In this document: positions 63,314 to 64,000 of the stretch, piece by piece | Position numbering within the stretch: position 1 is the stretch's first letter | Layout: the number at the start of each line of letters is the position of its first letter | From: Coriaria nepalensis | Taxonomy: Eukaryota > Streptophyta > Magnoliopsida > Cucurbitales > Coriariaceae | Length of the DNA: 64,000 nucleotides | Direction: 5' to 3' | Assembly: GCA_027186245.1 (NCBI GenBank) | Contig: CP114482.1 | Coordinates: 23,641,209-23,705,208 of the forward strand | The notes under the pieces: generated by a model | Databases searched by the model: none | Seen by the model: the letters and a program-made list of their open reading frames with translations, nothing else | What the model was told of the DNA's origin: nothing | Position numbers and translations under genes: made by a program

Positions 63314-64000
63314 GGCTAAACAAATGCATTGTTGCCTTCAATAGATCAACTGCAAGTTACGCACGAAAGTCATGTTTAAAGGCCGAATTTCGTTCGAAGT
63401 GATTTAGAATGATTTACTGACTAAAAGACACGCAAAAATATGACTTGAACGCTAAAAAAGGTATAGTTGCCATCAATAGATCAATTGCAAATTATGCATG
63501 AAGATGGCGTTCTAAATGCAAAAAGAGAATTGGTTCGAAGTGTCGTCAAACAATTTAATGATTGAAAAGACTGAGTGATATGCTTTTTAATGCTAAAATA
63601 ATGCATTGTTGTCTTCAATAGATTAATTACAAGTTATGTAAGAAAATAATATTTGAAGGGCAAAAATAGAATTCGTTCGAACAAATTTATAATGATTTAA
63701 TGACTAGAAGAGACTCAGTGACATGACTTTAAGGCTAAACAAATGCATTGTTGCCTTCAATAGATCAACTGCAAGTTATGCACGAAAGTCATGTTTAAAT
63801 GCCGAATTTCATACGAAGTTATTTAGAATAATTTACTGACTAAAAGAGACGCAAAAATATGACTTTCAGGCTAAAAAAATGCATAGTTGCCATCAGTAGA
63901 TCAATTGCAAATTATGCATGAAGATGGCGTTCTAAATGCAAAAAGAGAATTGGTTCGAAGTGTCGTCAAACAATTTAATGATTGAAAAGACTGAGTGATA
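63314..64000. repeat. 1676-bp higher-order repeat, copy 5, cut by the window end
   Basis: Slot 1 is at 63314 and slot 2 at 63733; the window ends inside the B monomer of slot 2. Slot 2 has catcagtag, as in copy 3. The array evidently continues beyond this window, and it also has no visible edge at position 1. Confidence 0.9.

Larger units (their letters stand above)
1..64000. repeat. Tandem satellite array, 420-bp A-B-C trimer
   Basis: The entire window is head-to-tail satellite. The phase marker ggctaaac (or a close variant) recurs at 1, 421, 841, 1260, 1679, 2099 and so on to 63733. That gives 154 unit starts spaced 417-420 bp, except for three spacings of 284 bp. Every unit is in the same orientation and no unit is interrupted by foreign sequence. 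Each trimer holds three related monomers of 136, 142 and 142 bp. GC is about 32% in the first unit. The array is closed to translation on both strands: all three forward frames have stops within about 25 bp of every B monomer (in unit 1 at 244, 251 and 264), and all three reverse frames have stops in the conserved segment late in C. The structure matches centromeric or pericentromeric satellites of eukaryotes. The exact family and species are not identifiable by eye; a tenebrionid-beetle-type 142-bp satellite is a guess from length and the EcoRI period. Confidence 0.99.

Noticed and set aside
1..64000. Protein-coding potential: 420 is a multiple of three, so an open frame could run through the repeats
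   Set aside because: Stops occur in all three forward frames in each B (unit 1: 244, 251, 264), and the conserved segment late in C closes all three reverse frames within about 25 bp. No start, splice or domain signal stands out.
1..64000. CRISPR array or other prokaryotic direct-repeat system
   Set aside because: There are no unique spacers. The whole 420-bp period is repeated, and all parts of it vary slowly from unit to unit.
1..64000. Firm species assignment to Tenebrio or another tenebrionid beetle
   Set aside because: Monomer length and EcoRI periodicity are suggestive only. The Tenebrio satellite is known as a homogeneous 142-bp monomer, whereas here three diverged monomers alternate, and I could not compare sequences.
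1..64000. Telomeric or subtelomeric repeats (for example TTAGG or TCAGG arrays)
   Set aside because: No short 5-7 bp tandem motif is present anywhere; isolated ttagaatg-type matches are part of the satellite.

Overview
The whole 64 kb window is one uninterrupted, head-to-tail satellite DNA array. I found no gene, RNA gene, transposon insertion, CRISPR array, unique-sequence island or inversion in it. The DNA is AT-rich: I counted 136 G+C in the first 420 bases, about 32%. A tandem array this long, in one orientation, with nested higher-order structure and CpG not depleted, indicates eukaryotic pericentromeric or centromeric heterochromatin. An insect with little DNA methylation fits best. Two monomers are 142 bp, and an EcoRI site recurs once per 420 bp. 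Tenebrionid beetles (Tenebrio, Palorus) are known to carry abundant satellites with monomers near 142 bp, EcoRI-cut in Tenebrio, but I cannot confirm the species from sequence alone.

Basic structure: three related monomers, A (136 bp), B (142 bp) and C (142 bp), form a 420-bp trimer repeated A-B-C-A-B-C. Taking the A monomer as phase zero, I located 154 unit starts. There are 150 full trimers of 417-420 bp, three shortened 284-bp units with a fused A/B monomer (starting at 31046, 58137 and 59679), and a final partial unit at 63733-64000. About 458 monomers are present in total.

Second level: runs of trimers are themselves repeated, so the array is a mosaic of amplified blocks. 1-5036: offsets of 1260, 2098 and 3358 bp. 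5037-9650: a three-trimer match at an offset of 2517 bp. 9651-20561: a seven-trimer repeat of 2937 bp, nearly four copies, the clearest block. 20562-35521: heterogeneous, with short local duplications (2096, 839 and 3775 bp offsets) and the first 284-bp unit. 35522-48501: a block dominated by one family, with a seven-trimer repeat of 2931 bp and a 7117-bp-offset duplication. 48502-52687: transitional. 52688-57297: a four-trimer repeat of 1676 bp. 57298-60381: a 1542-bp repeat of three trimers plus one 284-bp unit. 60382-61637: transitional. 61638-64000: the 1676-bp repeat again.

Nothing here works as a gene set. The interest lies in how the array evolved: nested amplification, one clear unit replacement inside a higher-order copy, and a recurrent fused monomer. 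Conserved elements, including an 18-bp near-palindrome in C, a shared CGAA box and a strongly conserved left half, might be protein-binding or chromatin-positioning sites.
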